DNA from: Ryuthela nishihirai
Taxonomy: Eukaryota; Arthropoda; Arachnida; Araneae; Heptathelidae
Length of the DNA: 64,000 nucleotides
NCBI GenBank assembly: GCA_038380435.1
Contig: JAWZYU010000034.1
Location: forward strand, 37,634,901 to 37,698,900
Direction of reading: 5' to 3'
Shown: one piece after another, positions 20,311-31,238 of the stretch
Layout of the letters: the number at the start of each line of letters is the position of its first letter
Numbering within the stretch: position 1 is the first letter of the stretch
Program-made: the position numbers and the translations under genes
The notes under the pieces: generated by a model
Databases searched by the model: none
Seen by the model: only the letters and a program-made list of their open reading frames with translations
What the model was told of the DNA's origin: nothing

Positions 20311-21175
20311 AGGGGCGGGGGTGTCTCAGTCGGTAGCGCGCCAGGCTTGTAATCTGTAGTTCCCAGGTTCGAGTCCCAGCTGGGTCAGCGTTGAGATTTA
20401 TCTCCGCAAAATTCTCCGCCGTGCCCACGGTCAGTAGGGGACACCGATGGGCTTGGAAAGGCCGCCGTCCGTCGGATGGGACGTTAAGCCGTGGCCCCGT
20501 GTGCGGGAGAGCCATACCCTGTGCACGTTAAAGAACACGCTGGATGGTCTTGACGGGAGGCTACCATCTGTTTCCCAACAGCTGTTCCAGTGGGTCCCCT
20601 CCCCCAACCTTCTCTGAGCCTTCGGGGTCCTTGTGGCCTGGCCATTTAGCCCATGGTGTGCAAAAAAGTGCCGCTCATGGGTAAAACAACCCAACGTTAA
20701 AGAACACACTGGATGGCCTTGACGGGAGGCTACCATCTGTCTCCTAACAGCTGTTCCAGTGGGTCCCCTCCCCCAACCTTGTGCAAAATTCCCCGCCCTG
20801 CCCACGGTCAGTAGGGGACACCGATGGGCTTGGAAAGGCCGCCGTCCGTCGGATGGGACGTTAAGCCGTGGCCCCGTGTGCGGGAGAGCCATACCCTATG
20901 CACGTTAAAAAACACGCTGGATGGCCTTGACGGGAGGCTACCATCTGTCTCCCAACAGCTGTTCCAGTGGGTCCCCTCCCCCAACCTTCTCTGAGCCTTC
21001 GGGGTCCATGTGACCTGGCCATTTAGCCCATGGTGTGCAAAAAAGTGCCGCTCAGAGGTAAAACAACCCAACCCAACCCCAACCTTCTCTGAGCCTTCGG
21101 GGTCCTTGTGGCCTGGCCATTTAGCCCATGGTGTGCAAAAAAGTGCTGCTCAGAGGTAAAACTATCCAATCCAAA
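20311..21175 (+). mobile_element. Composite SINE1 bounded by one 11-bp duplication
   Basis: TCCTATGACAT at 20300-20310 and 21176-21186 brackets the whole 865-bp array: a full unit, a tail module (about 20694-20780), a body unit and a further tail. The single outer duplication indicates insertion as one molecule. Confidence 0.9.
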
Positions 21176-21186
21176 TCCTATGACAT

Positions 21187-21589
21187 GTGAGCAGCCCGAC
21201 GTTGGGGACATTAGAATATACATCTGCATTGCAAAAAGTAACAGGACACTGTTAACAGGGCCGGATTGTGCAGCCCATCTTCAGAATGCTGGTAAAGTTA
21301 TTAGAAGCAAAATATATTCAACTTATTAATATTCCGTCCATTTTTTAAAGGAAATTTTTAATGACCTTGAAATTGGAGAGGGATATATTTTTTCGAATCG
21401 ATTGTGCTTCTTGTCCCTCCTCGATTTTTTTTTTTAGATCCTAGCCTCCTCGTTATGCAAATGAATGTCAAACTCTAACTTTGAAAAAAAGTTGCTTAAG
21501 AAAAAATTACTGGTGTTCAACTAAAGATCTCATTCAGATCTATATAAACGTCTATTTTTCATAATATTTGTTTAGTATTTAAAGAATCC
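21187..21589. other. AT-rich DNA, nothing firmly recognised
   Basis: GGGCCGGATTGTGCAGCCC followed by TCAGAATGCTGGTAAAG and AGAAGCAAAA resembles 53890-53970 and may be an old shared repeat. Confidence 0.35.
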
Positions 21590-21795
21590 TAATGGGTCAG
21601 TGGTTAGGGCACTGGCTACGGATCACAAGGGACCTGGGTTCGAGCCCCGGGTAAGGTATGAATGTTTGTGTTGTCTTTCTGCTGAGGTGTCGCCTTTCAC
21701 ACAGACCTTCTACTATGGCATATTAAAATGACACGCTCATGTCAGACCTCTGTGGTGGGCAGCTGCTTGAGGATGAATTTATTTCTTATTTTAAA
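21590..21795 (+). mobile_element. SINE2, full length
   Basis: GGGTCAGTGGTTAGGGCACT head, GGTTCGAGCCCC B box, CAGACCTTCTACTATGGCA body and GCAGCTGCTTGAGGATG tail. Confidence 0.88.
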
Positions 21796-21855
21796 ATTTT
21801 TGGAAGCTGAAACATTTAATTGTAACTTCATGAAAGTTTACGTCAAAAGATAACG

Positions 21856-22046
21856 GCTGGGTTGTTTTATCTTTCAGCTGCACTTTTTTGCATACAGTGG
21901 GCTAAATGGTCAGATCCCATGGACACCAAGGGCTCAGAGAATGTTGGGTGGGGGAGGGTACCCACTGAAATAGCTGTTAAGAGACAGATGGTAAGCTCCC
22001 GTCAAGGTCATCCAGCGTGTTCTTTAACGAGTACAGGCTATGTCTC
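21856..22046 (-). mobile_element. SINE1, tail half of an interrupted copy
   Basis: GGGTTGTTTTATCTTTCAGC to GTCTCTCCAGCACACGG; resumes at about 22425. Confidence 0.85.
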
Positions 22047-22058
22047 TCCAGCACACGG

Positions 22059-22424
22059 GGGGCGGGGGTGGCTCAGTCGGTAGCGCGCCAGGCTTGTAAT
22101 CTGTAGTTCCCAGGTTCGAGTCCCAGCTGGGTCAGCGTTGAGATTTTTCTCCGCCCTGCCCACGGTCAGTAGGGGACACCGATGGGCTTGGAAAGGCCGC
22201 CGTCCGTCGGATGGGACGTTAAGTCGTGGCCCCGTGTATGGAAAAAGACGTACGCTGTGCACGTTAAAGAACACGCTGGATGGCCTTGACGGGAGGCTAC
22301 CATCTGTCTCCCAACAGCTTGTTCCAGTGGGTCCCCTCCCCCAACCTTCTCTGAGCCTTCGGGGTCCTGGCCAAGTAGCCCATGGTGTGCAAAAAAGTGC
22401 CGCTCAGAGGTAAAACAACCCAAC
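22059..22424 (+). mobile_element. SINE1 nested in an opposite-orientation SINE1
   Basis: CCAGCACACGG flanks both sides (about 22048-22058 and 22427-22437). Confidence 0.92.
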
Positions 22425-22620
22425 TTCCAGCACACGGAGCCACGACATAACGCCCCATCCGACAGACGGCGGCCTTTCCAAGCCGATCGGTGTCCCCTAT
22501 TCACCGAGGGTAGGATGGGGAATTTTGTGGAGGAGATAAATCCCGATGCTGGCCTAGCTGAGACTCGAACCTGAAAACTGCAGATTACGAGCCTGGCGCT
22601 CTAACGGGTGAGCACACCAC
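22425..22620 (-). mobile_element. SINE1, head half of the interrupted copy
   Basis: ACGGAGCCACGACATAACG to a degenerate A box ending CACACCACC. Confidence 0.82.
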
Positions 22621-23066
22621 CTCAAAAGATGAAACAACTGTTATAACAAATCATTCATTAATATAAATGCAATATTCGAAGTTTGTTTAATGCTTCTTCA
22701 TTTTTCATCAGTGGCAAGAAAAATGTTTAGCAAGAGTGTGACAATAGCATCTGTTATTAAAATGTTTATAAGGTCAATAATTTTTTAAATATTAAACGAT
22801 TATTGTTGGAAAATTGAAATTTAGAATTATTTCGGTGAGATCTTAAATTTATCTGTAGCGATTTTTTTTCTCCTAAAAATCTTATTTTCTCAAAGTTAGG
22901 GCGATTTGAATGTGGCTTTCCATTTGCATAAGCATGTTAAGTGTCTTGTTCCTTTTTGTAACGTAGTGTATATTTGGGAGAGAATTCCAAATATTAAGTT
23001 TCGAATGTGAGATATTTTTAGTATGCTTTGTTAAAAAAACACTGTTTCCTTGTTATGTCAATTCTA
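22621..23066. other. AT-rich DNA, nothing recognised
   Basis: GTCAATAATTTTTTAAATATT followed by AAACGATTATTGTT also occurs near 19100, so part is probably a dispersed repeat. Confidence 0.35.
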
Positions 23067-23620
23067 TAGGGCGGGGAATGGCTCAATCGGTAGTGCGCCA
23101 GGCTCGTAATCTGTAGTTCTCGGGTTCGATTCCCACTGGGATTTATTTTTAATCATATTGAGATTTATCTCTGCAAAATTCCCGCGCTACCCTCGGTCAG
23201 TAAGGGACACCGATGGGCTTGGAAAGGCCGCCGTCCGTCGGATCGGACGTTAAGACATGCCCTCGTGTACGGGAGAGCCATACCCTATGCATGTTAAAAA
23301 CACGCTGGATGGCCTTGACGGGAGGCTACCATCTGTCTTCCAACAACTGTTCCAGTGGGTCCCCTACCCTCAATCTTCTCCGAGTCCTCGAGGTCCTTGT
23401 GACATGGTCACCTTTTGAAAGCGGAGAACCTCCATTTTGATTTGAAAAATACGGTGGACCCCTGTGGAGGGTTCCGCTGTATTTTAACTGCCTCAAAAGT
23501 AAACTTTTTGTGGACCCCCTCAGATGTTACCGCTGGGGGTCCGCTGACCACAGGTTGGGAATCACTGATTTAACCCATTGCGTGCAAAAAAGTGCCCCTC
23601 ATAGATAAAATTTACTCACC
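23067..23620 (+). mobile_element. SINE1 interrupted by a hAT-like fragment
   Basis: SINE1 head and body run 23067 to about 23411 and the tail resumes at about 23570 (ACCCATTGCGTGCAAAAAAG). The 160 bp between ends with CAGGTTGGGAATCACTG, a hAT-type terminal sequence, and contains repeated TGGACCCCC words. Confidence 0.75.
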
Positions 23621-23739
23621 CTACCTAACACGCTCTTAAGTTCAAGATGATGACTCCTTCATCTAAACTCAATCGTTATCAATTCTCACCACACACAAGA
23701 AATGACATTCTATTTCAAATATAAATGAAGAGTTAATAG

Positions 23740-23745
23740 TTTATT
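23740..23745 (-). terminator. GRP-A polyadenylation signal AATAAA
   Basis: AATAAA on the minus strand, 189 nt after the GRP-A stop codon. A second AT-rich candidate (TTATTTATTTT) lies just upstream. Confidence 0.65.
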
Positions 23746-23933
23746 TCAAAATAAATAAACTTAACAGGTGATAAACGCGCTGTACAGGGGACTTGAAATA
23801 TGAACAAAATGTACAAATAGTTAACGCAGATGCCTTGACGTCATCGGTCAGCTGACGGTTTGGTCACATTGTCTGGCAATGTGGTCGTAGCCTCCTCCAT
23901 TTCTCTTCGATCCAGGGAATTTGTAATATCTTC

Positions 23934-24156
23934 TCAATCTCCTCCACCTCCCATTCCACCTCCCATGCCGTAGCCTCCTCCTCCTCCTCCACCACCCATT
24001 CCAAAGCCACCTCCTCCTCCTCCCATTCCATATCCACCTCCTCCACCTCCCATTCCGTATCCGCCTCCTCCGCCACCCATTCCATAGCCTCCACCACCTC
24101 CTCCCATTCCGTATCCTCCACCTCCCATGTCACCTCCATTCATCATCACGTAGACT
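23934..24156 (-). CDS. GRP-A exon 3, Gly/Tyr/Met repeats
   Basis: Acceptor TTTTTTCTTCCAG, starting with the third base of a Pro codon. Encodes VYVMMNGGDM then six blocks of 4-8 Gly followed by YGM (one FGM), ending GGGMGGGGD. The opposite strand is also open (Glu/Val/Trp repeats), an artefact of the repeat. Confidence 0.85.
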
Positions 24157-27100
24157 CTGGAAGAAAAAACAGAAAAAGAAATTAGAACCAAGAAAAATTA
24201 AAATTTATACATAATACATATAACTTATGCCTATAATAAAGAGGAGTTCAGGTCCAGGTTTCTGAGCCCGAAATAATTGAGCCCGTGCCTGAATTATTTC
24301 GATAATTGCAGAGCCCGGTTAAGGAAAAAATCGCGACACATCGTTAAAGATACTGAATTACATTCTGCTAAATCGTTTTAGAAATCTTTTTATACTGTCC
24401 TACCAAAATAATAGAGTGGGGTGGCTCAGTTGGTAGCGTGCCAGGCTCGTAATCTGTAGTTCCCAGGTTCGAGTCCCAGCTGGGTCAGCGTTGAGAGTTA
24501 TTTCCGCAAAATTCCCCCCGCCCTGCCCACGGTCAGTAGGGGACACCGATGGGCTTGGAAAGGCCCCGTCCGTCGGATGGGACGTTAAGCCGTGACCAAG
24601 TGTGCGGGAGATCCATACCCTTATTCTTTAAAGAACACGCTGGATGGCCTTGACGGGAGGCTACCATCTGTCTCCCAACAGCTCTTCTAGTGTGTCCCCT
24701 CCCCCAACCTTCTCTGAGCCTTCGGGGTCATTGTGACCTGGTCATTTAGTCCATTGTGTGCAAAAAAGTGCCGCTCACAGGTAAAACAACCCAACCAAAA
24801 TAATAGACAACTTCCATGTTTCGTCAATGAGAATTTAATTTCAGAGCTCTGTAACTTCTAAAATATGCATTTAATTGAAAAAATGTGACTGAAAATTAAA
24901 ATCGTAAATCTATTTAAATCTCGATTTAAAAAAATATTCGTTCAGTATTTAGATTTACGGAAGCTGGAATTTTTAAACAATAGATTATCTGATTTTTTAA
25001 AAGTTATTCATAATTGTCTAACATTGAAATAATCATTTCTCAAACCTCTAGAATGCATATTTATTTTATGAAATAGTTTGAAACAATAATTATTATTTAA
25101 AGTTTTAATTACTTTCTGAGGTTAAATCTTATGACGCATTAAAAAAAATAAATAAATACCCCCTCAAGCAGCTGCTTGCCACAGAGGTCTGACAGGAGCC
25201 TGTCAGTTTATATGCCATAGTAGAAGGTCTCTACCTCAGCAGAAAAACGACACAGACGTCCATGCCTTACCCGGGGCTCGAACCCAGGTCCCTTTGATCA
25301 CTAGCCAAGCGTGCTAACGACTCGGCCATGGGGCGGACTATGACGCATTACTGTTCAGAAATATTCTAGCATCCATATCTCTTTAAATACTGAACGAATA
25401 TAGGTAAAAATCGAGATTTAGATGGACTTAATTGAAATAAATACTCCCTCAAGCAGCTGTTTAGCATAGAGGTCTGACAGGAGCCTGTCAGTTTAATATG
25501 CCATAGTAGGTCTGATTTTTAATTTATCATCACGCATTTTCCCATTAAGTGCATACTTTTGAAGTTATTGAAATTTTTTTCGAAATTGGATTCCAATTTA
25601 CAAAACATGGAAATTTTCTAATATTTTGTATAGGCTATCACATAATTATAATACATACAAACCAAATTATGATGTTAATGTTATTTTGAACGAGAAAAAT
25701 ACTAAAATGGAATTACAATATTTTGGAAAAAATAATCATGGAAATAAAATATTCGTGGGTTGGGTTGTTTTACCTCTGAGAGGCGCTTTTTTGCACACCA
25801 TGGGATAAATGGACAGGTCACAAGGACCCTGAAGGTTGGGAGAGGGGACCCACTGGAACAGCTGTTGGGAGACAGATGGTAGCCTCCCGTCAAGGCCATC
25901 CAGCGTGTTCTTTAACGTGCACAGGGTACGGCTCTCCCACACACTGGTCCACGGCTTAACGTCCCATCCGACGGACGGTATTTATCTCTGCAATAATTCC
26001 CCGCCCTGCCCACGGTCAGTAGGGGACACCGATGGGCTTGTAAAGGCCGCCGTCCGTCGGATGGGACGTTAAGCCGTGGCCCTGTGTGTGGGAGAGCCAT
26101 ACCCTGTGCACGTTAAAGAACACGCTGGATGGCCTTGACAGGAGGCTACCATCTGTCTCCCAACAGCTGTTCCAGTGGGTCCCCTCCCCCAACCTTCTCT
26201 GAGCCTTCGGGGTCCATGTGACCTGACCATTTAGCCCATGGTGTGCAAAAAAGTGCCGCTCAGAGGTAAAACAACCCAACCGACGGACGGTGGCCTTTCC
26301 AAGCCCATCGTTGTCCCCTACTGACCGTGGGCAGGGCGGGGAGTTTTGTGAAGATAAATCTCAACGCTGAACCAGCTGGGACTCGAACCTGGGAACTACA
26401 GATTACGAGCCTGGCGCACAACCGACTGAACCACCCCCGCCCCAAAAAAATATTAATGGAAATCAAAATATTTTGATTAACATCAATCATAAACGCTAAA
26501 AAAAATACGTAAAGAAACAGCTAAATTGTGCCTATTTTTAATAGCCAATGACTAATTAGAAAAATTTAAATTATAGTCAAGAGAAATTATATTTATTTTA
26601 CTCTAGTTTTTTCAGGGACGGGAGTGGCTCAGTCGGTAGCGCGCCAGGCTCGTAATCTGTAGTTCCCAGGTTCGAGTCCCAGCTGGGTCAGCGTTGAGAT
26701 TTATCTCCGCAAAATTTCCCGCCCTGCCCACGGTCAGTAGGGGACACCGATGGGCTTGGAAAGGCCGCCGTCCGTCGGATGGGACGTTAAGCCGTGGCCC
26801 CGTGTGCGGGAGAGCCATACCCTGTGCACGTTAAAGACACGCTGGATGGCCTTGACGGGAGGCTACCATCTGTCTCCCAACAGCTATTCCAGTGGGTCCC
26901 CTCCCCCAACCTTCTCTGAGCCTTCGGGGTCCTTGTGACCTGGCCATTTAGCCCATGGTGTGCAAAAAAGTGCCGCTCAGAGGTAAAACAACCCAACTAG
27001 TTTTTTCACAAGAGATAAATTGGAAGTTTAAAGTATGATCGTGCCTGCTCGGACTTAGCCTGACTGACTAATTTCTTGCAGATACAGACATACCTCGTTT

Positions 27101-29390
27101 TAGCGCTCAGCATGAGTTCTTGAATTTCGAACATTAAAATGAAACTGCTTTTAAACAAGACCTCATGTACGCTATTTAGTATTCCGGAGGAAATATTTTT
27201 CATACGTACAGTAGGGGCGGGGGTGGCTCAGTCGGTAACGTGCCAGGCTCGTAATCTGCAGTTCCCAGGTTGAGTCCCAGCTGGGCTAGCGTTGAGATTT
27301 ATCTCCGCAAAATTCCCCGCCCTGCCCACGGTCAGTAGGGGACACCGATGGGCTTGGAAAGGCCGCCGTCCGTCGGATGGGACGTTAAGCTGTGGTCCCG
27401 TGTGCGGGAGAGACATACCCTGTGCACGTTAAAGAACACGCTGGATGGCCTTGACGGGAGGTACCATCTGTCTCCCAACAGCCGTTCCAGTGGGTCCCCT
27501 CCCCCAACCTTCTCTGGGCCTTCGGGGTCCTTGTTGCCTGGCCATTTAGCCCATGGTGTGCAAAAAAGTGCCGCTCAGAGGTAAAACAACCCAACCCAAC
27601 AAAGCCGTGACCCCGTGTGCGGGAGATCCATACTCTTGTTCTTTAAAGAACACGCTGGATGGCCTTGACGGGAGGCTACCATCTGTTTCCCAACAGCTGT
27701 TCCAGTGGGTCCCCTCCCCCAACCTTCTCTGAGCCTTCGGGGTCCATGTGACCTGGCCATTTAGCCCATGGTGTGCAAAAAAGTGCCGCTCAGAGATAAA
27801 ATAACCCAAAAACACCCCAGTATTTGGTAGGTGGTCATATTATTCTGATACGACTATGTATATGGTTTGTTCATTTTTAATCGCAGTCTAAAAATAAAAG
27901 ACTGTTAAACTGGTATAATTACACATATTTTTTACTTCAAAATTCTGCAATTTATTATTTAATCAGCTCACTTTTACACTTGAAATGAAAATAAATTCAC
28001 ATCTAAAAAAAAAATTGAATAAAATTCGAAAGTTTCAAAGAATGTGTGACAAGTTATTAACCAGAGATCTTTAGAAAATTATCTAAAGTTGATTGTTTTA
28101 CTCTTTTCTGTTTTAGCAATTCAGTCCCCCCCCCCCCACATCTTTTTCCGGCTCGATTACACCGTTTGCCAATCGCCTTCCACCCCCCCCCCCTTTTTTT
28201 TTCTAAAACTGACCTGGTTTTTGTAGCCTGACCAATTTAGCCCGTTGTGTACAAAAAAGTGCCGCGTCGAATTATAGCAACCGAAAATCTTTAAAATAGC
28301 TTTCGTCTTTTTAAGTGTTAATCGTATTTAACGCCAATAAGAAATTTCTGAAAGGCATGCTACACCTAATGATCTTACTTACGGATAAGGCATAGGAACG
28401 TATTTCGTCATCATTGATCCTCCTCCACCTCCTCCTCCTTTCGTGGACATCGGGAATGGAAAAGGAATGATGGAGATGCCTTTACTCCCACTCAACATTT
28501 TTATGATGAGCGCTTTCTTCAACAGCTTCTTTAATTTGATCTTGAGGCCAGCCTCCGTTTCCGGAACTTGCGAGGCGATCACCAGCACCACGAACACCAG
28601 CGATAGGTACGTCACTTCCGTGGAGCGCATCGTCAGTGATCTGCGAGACATAAAAGAGAACGATTAAGCTGAGATTCCAAATGTGAAATCTGCATTCAAG
28701 CATCTCTTTTCAATGAGGAATAAATAAGAGCTTAGTTGGGTTGTTTTACCTCTGAGCGGCACTTTTTTTTTTTGCACACAATGGGGGGCAGGGGTGGCTC
28801 AGTCGGTAGTACGCCAGACTAGTAATCTGTAGTTCCCAGGTTCGAGTCCTAATTAGGTCAGCGTTGAGATTTATCTCCGTAAAATTCCCCGCCCTGTCCA
28901 CGGTCAGTACGGGACATCGATGGGCTTTGAAAGGCCGCCGTCCGTCGGATGGGACGTTAAGTCGTGGCCCCGTGTATGGAAAAAGACTTACCCTGTGCAC
29001 GTTAAAGAACACGCTGGATGGTCTTGACGGGAGGCTACGTCTGTCTCCCAACAGCTGTTCCAATGGGTTCCCTCTCCCAACCTTCTCTGAGCTTTCGGGG
29101 TCCATGTGACCTGGCCATTTAGCCCATGGTGTGCAAAAAAGTGCCACTCAGAGGTAAAACAACCCAACCCAAAGCCCTACCGAGATAAGCTCATAATCTC
29201 GGTCGCCCGTATAACACATGAATGAAATTGACAGATACCGATTGATCGAAAGTGCCGGTTTACATAATACCGGATTAACGGAATTGTAGATTTCGCGAAA
29301 ACCCCTCAAAGAAGTAACAAGAATTTTGAAATTACCTTTCTCCTTCCACTATGCACCTTCTTTCAAAGGCCAACTGTTCCCTCTCACTGT
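23934..29390 (-). CDS. GRP-A: secreted glycine-rich protein, 156 aa
   Basis: Transcript model: 5' UTR exon 29390-29336, exon 2 28640-28383 (ATG at 28630), exon 3 24156-23934 (stop at 23936-23934). The CDS is 248+223 nt, 156 codons plus stop, phase 2 at the coding intron. Seen: a signal peptide (MRSTEVTYLSLVFVVLVIAS, likely cut after ETEA); a cationic GLKIKLKKLLKKALIIK segment; an Ile/Pro/Phe stretch (ISIIPFPFPM); a heptaglycine; and a tail of G4-8 Y/F G M repeats ending GGGGD. No cysteine in the mature region. The family is not known to me. Composition suggests a structural (cuticle, silk, glue) or antimicrobial glycine-rich protein; this is inference. The second exon of GRP-B has the same plan. 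The 4.2-kb coding intron is full of SINE1. Confidence 0.8.
24416..24794 (+). mobile_element. SINE1 with 13-bp target-site duplication
   Basis: CCAAAATAATAGA at 24403-24415 and 24795-24807. Inserted in the GRP-A coding intron. Confidence 0.95.
24836..25440. mobile_element. Foldback element split by SINE2
   Basis: CTCTGTAACTTCTAAAATATG and AATATTCGTTCAGTATTTA on the left; CTTTAAATACTGAACGAATAT on the right in inverted orientation. Related to the elements at 1323, 30480 and 50660. Confidence 0.55.
25142..25338 (-). mobile_element. SINE2, full length, 12-bp duplication
   Basis: TATGACGCATTA at 25130-25141 and 25339-25350. AATACCCCCTCAAGCAGCTG tail, GGGGCTCGAACCC B box and GACTCGGCCATGG A-box end. 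Confidence 0.93.
25434..25510 (-). mobile_element. SINE2 tail fragment
   Basis: AAATACTCCCTCAAGCAGCT to ATGCCATAGTAGG; head missing. Confidence 0.75.
25588..25632 (+). mobile_element. Remnant of the Tc1-like 3' end found at 32.4 kb
   Basis: ACATGGAAATTTTCTAATAT followed by TTTG closely matches the sequence downstream of the transposase at 32418-32440. Confidence 0.4.
25760..25979 (-). mobile_element. SINE1, tail half of an interrupted copy
   Basis: GGTTGTTTTACCTCTGAG to CATCCGACGGACGGT; resumes at 26280. Confidence 0.88.
25980..26279 (+). mobile_element. 5'-truncated SINE1 with 12-bp duplication, nested
   Basis: Starts at ATTTATCTCTGC with no tRNA head and ends AACAACCCAA. CCGACGGACGGT occurs at 25968-25979 and 26280-26291. 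Truncation plus target duplication is the signature of LINE-type target-primed insertion. Confidence 0.9.
26280..26443 (-). mobile_element. SINE1, head half of the interrupted copy
   Basis: GGTGGCCTTTCCAAGCCC to GAACCACCCCCGCCCC. Confidence 0.88.
26615..26996 (+). mobile_element. SINE1 reference-quality copy (382 bp)
   Basis: A box TGGCTCAGTCGG, B box GGTTCGAGTCC, unique body, 3' end AGGTAAAACAACCCAA. The target-site duplication CTAGTTTTTTCA (26603-26614, 26997-27008) fixes both boundaries. Confidence 0.96.
27213..27812 (+). mobile_element. SINE1 with one extra tail module
   Basis: Full unit to about 27600, then a second body from AAGCCGTGACCCCGTGTGC to GATAAAATAACCCAAA. Confidence 0.9.
27813..28382. 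other. AT-rich intron DNA of GRP-A
   Basis: Two C runs (about 28126 and 28180) and a short SINE1 tail remnant (28228-28265, GACCAATTTAGCCC). No exon seen. Confidence 0.45.
28383..28640 (-). CDS. GRP-A exon 2, signal peptide and Lys/Leu segment
   Basis: Acceptor TTATGTCTCGCAG, 10 nt of leader, ATG at 28630-28628, donor TATCC|GTAAGT. If the intron is retained, the reading frame stops at the TAA inside the donor, giving an 83-residue form without the glycine tail. Confidence 0.85.
28736..28783 (-). mobile_element. SINE1 3' end fragment
   Basis: TTGGGTTGTTTTACCTCTGA to a T run and GCACACAATGGGG, then abutting a plus-strand copy. Confidence 0.8.
28784..29167 (+). mobile_element. SINE1, full length
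   Basis: GGCAGGGGTGGCTCAGTCGG to AACAACCCAACCC, in the 5' UTR intron of GRP-A. Confidence 0.93.
29336..29390 (-). other. GRP-A 5' UTR exon (predicted)
   Basis: Begins at an ACAGTG initiator-like site 30 bp below a TATA box and ends at donor GAAAG|GTAATT. No ATG inside. Predicted from sequence only. Confidence 0.6.
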
Positions 29391-29450
29391 CCGAATAACC
29401 CTTTTAAAGGTGTATATATACACAAACACAACACGATGACGCATGCGCAG
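29385..29450 (-). promoter_or_regulatory. GRP-A core promoter
   Basis: TATATATA at 29413-29420 (within GTGTATATATACAC), initiator-like ACAGTG at 29390-29385, and GACGCATGCGCAG (29438-29450), close to an NRF1-type palindrome, just upstream. The 30-bp TATA-to-initiator spacing is standard. Confidence 0.65.
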
Positions 29451-30057
29451 TGTGTGGGACGATACAAGCCTCACTCTCACCTCTTTACCGAGTCGAACCG
29501 ATGCGCGCATCGGACCTAATTGGCGCAGAGATCGTCTCGAACATCTTCCCTTCCTCGAGGTGCTTGACTCCGTCATATTTTCTGGGTCTCGGTCGCCAAG
29601 GATATCTGACCCCATTTCGTCAAACGACGGTCATTACCGACTGTCATCTTGACCCCTCAGTGTCTGTGGGGTCACAGCTCGGCTAAAGATCGTGCCTCGG
29701 CGGAATGGAGACTTTTTCCCCCGGCATCTTCGATGCAGTGAGGTCAGCGGTGGGTTGAATAACATTAGTACCGAACATACGAGTGATGTTTTTCCCTCCA
29801 GTGACAAGGGATTGTTTTTTCGCTCCGAATGTTTGCCCTGTCGTCTCCCCAAACCGTGGATCACGTGTGGCTTGCGTGTCAGCTGCCATTGGGTACAAGC
29901 ACTCCATGACATTTCTGTTATCTGCAAGAAGAAAGAAAGATGTTTTCTGTGTTCTCTTTCTTAAACTATGTGCCTGCTCTTTTATCTTCCCATTGCGCTT
30001 TCTAACCGTATGCCCTATCTTTCGGATTCTTTTTCGCAAGAAAGCTTTTTGATAAGA
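29451..30057. other. Low-copy DNA upstream of GRP-A
   Basis: No SINE sequence and higher GC than its surroundings. Frames of 90-118 codons are open on both strands but overlap each other and resemble nothing I know. It may be regulatory or hold an unrecognised exon. Confidence 0.4.
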
Positions 30058-30067
30058 CTGAGTTTAT

Positions 30068-30454
30068 TAGGGGCGGGGGTGGCTCAGTCGGTAGCGCGCC
30101 AGGCTCGTAATCTGTAGTTCCCAGGTTCGAGTCCCAGCTGGGTCAGCGTTGAGATTTATCTCCGCAAAATTCCCCGCCCTGCCCACGGTCAGTAGGGGAC
30201 ACCGATGGGCTTGGAAAGGCCGCCGTCCGTCGGATGGGACGTTAAGCCGTGGCCTCTTGTGTGGGAGAGTCATACCCTGTGCACGTTAAAGAACACGCTG
30301 GATGGCCTTGCCGGGAGGTTACCATCTGTCTCCCAACAGCTGTTCCAGTGGGTCTCCTCCCCCAACCTTCTCTGAGCCTTCGGGGTCCATGTGACCTGGC
30401 CATTTAGCCTATGGTGTGCAAAAAAGTGCCGCTCAGAGGTAAAACAACCCAACC
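30068..30454 (+). mobile_element. SINE1, full length, 10-bp duplication
   Basis: CTGAGTTTAT at 30058-30067 and 30455-30464. Confidence 0.95.
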
Positions 30455-30479
30455 CTGAGTTTATCATACGCATTTCGTA

Positions 30480-31238
30480 TCTGCTCGAAGCTCTATAACT
30501 TCTAAAACATGTATTTTAATGAAAAAATTGGTTGTTTTACCACTGAGCGGCATTTTTTCGCACACCATGGGCTAAATGGCCAGTTCACAAGGACCCCAAA
30601 GGTTCAGAGGTTGAGTGAAGGGATCCACTGGAACAGCTGTTGGGAGAGATTGTAGCCTCCCGTCAAGGCCATCCAGCGTGTTCTTTAACGTGCACAGGGT
30701 ATGACTCTCCCGCACACGGGACAACGGCTTAACGTCACATCCGACGGACGGCGGCCATTCCAAACCGATCGGTGTCCCCTACTGACCATGGGCAGGGCTG
30801 GGAGTTTTGCGGAGATAAATCTCAACGCTGACCCATCTGGGACTCGAACCTGGGAACCTGCAGATTACGAGCCTGGCGCGCTACCGACCGAGCCACCCCC
30901 GCCTCCAATGGAAAAATGTGACTGAGGATAAATAAAAGATCGTAATCAAATCTATTTAAATCTCGATTTCTTTTTCAACAATATTCGTTCAATATTTAAT
31001 GAACGAATATTGTTGAAATGGAATGATGGTATGGAAGCTGGAATACTTAACGGTAAATTAGCTTGCTTTATAAAAAATCATATACAATTGTCTGATATTA
31101 AAATAATCATTACGCAAACATTTAAAATGTGTATTTTATTAAATAGTTTGAAACAATACTTATTAAAGTTTTAATTAATTTCTGAGGTATATTCTTTATG
31201 ATGCATTAATATTGTGAAATATTCTTCCATAACTCTTT
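30480..31238. mobile_element. Foldback-related element split by SINE1
   Basis: GAAGCTCTATAACTTCTAAAA at the left and, after the SINE1 at 30527-30905, AACAATATTCGTTCAATATT meeting its inverse AATGAACGAATATTGTTGA (about 30977-31017). Similar to 24836-25440. Confidence 0.5.
30527..30905 (-). mobile_element. SINE1, full length
   Basis: TTGTTTTACCACTGAGCGGC to GAGCCACCCCCGCC; AATGAAAAAATTG / AATGGAAAAATGTG on the two sides looks like a decayed duplication. Confidence 0.9.

Noticed and set aside
23864..24139. Glu/Trp/Val-rich open frame on the minus strand
   Set aside because: A shifted frame of the GRP-A glycine repeat; the GRP-A frame has the acceptor, correct phase and plausible composition.
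29683..30039. 118-codon minus-strand frame rich in Arg/Lys, and overlapping plus-strand frames
   Set aside because: Several frames are open on both strands at once, none resembles a family I know, and the region is the upstream flank of GRP-A. Kept only as low-copy DNA.
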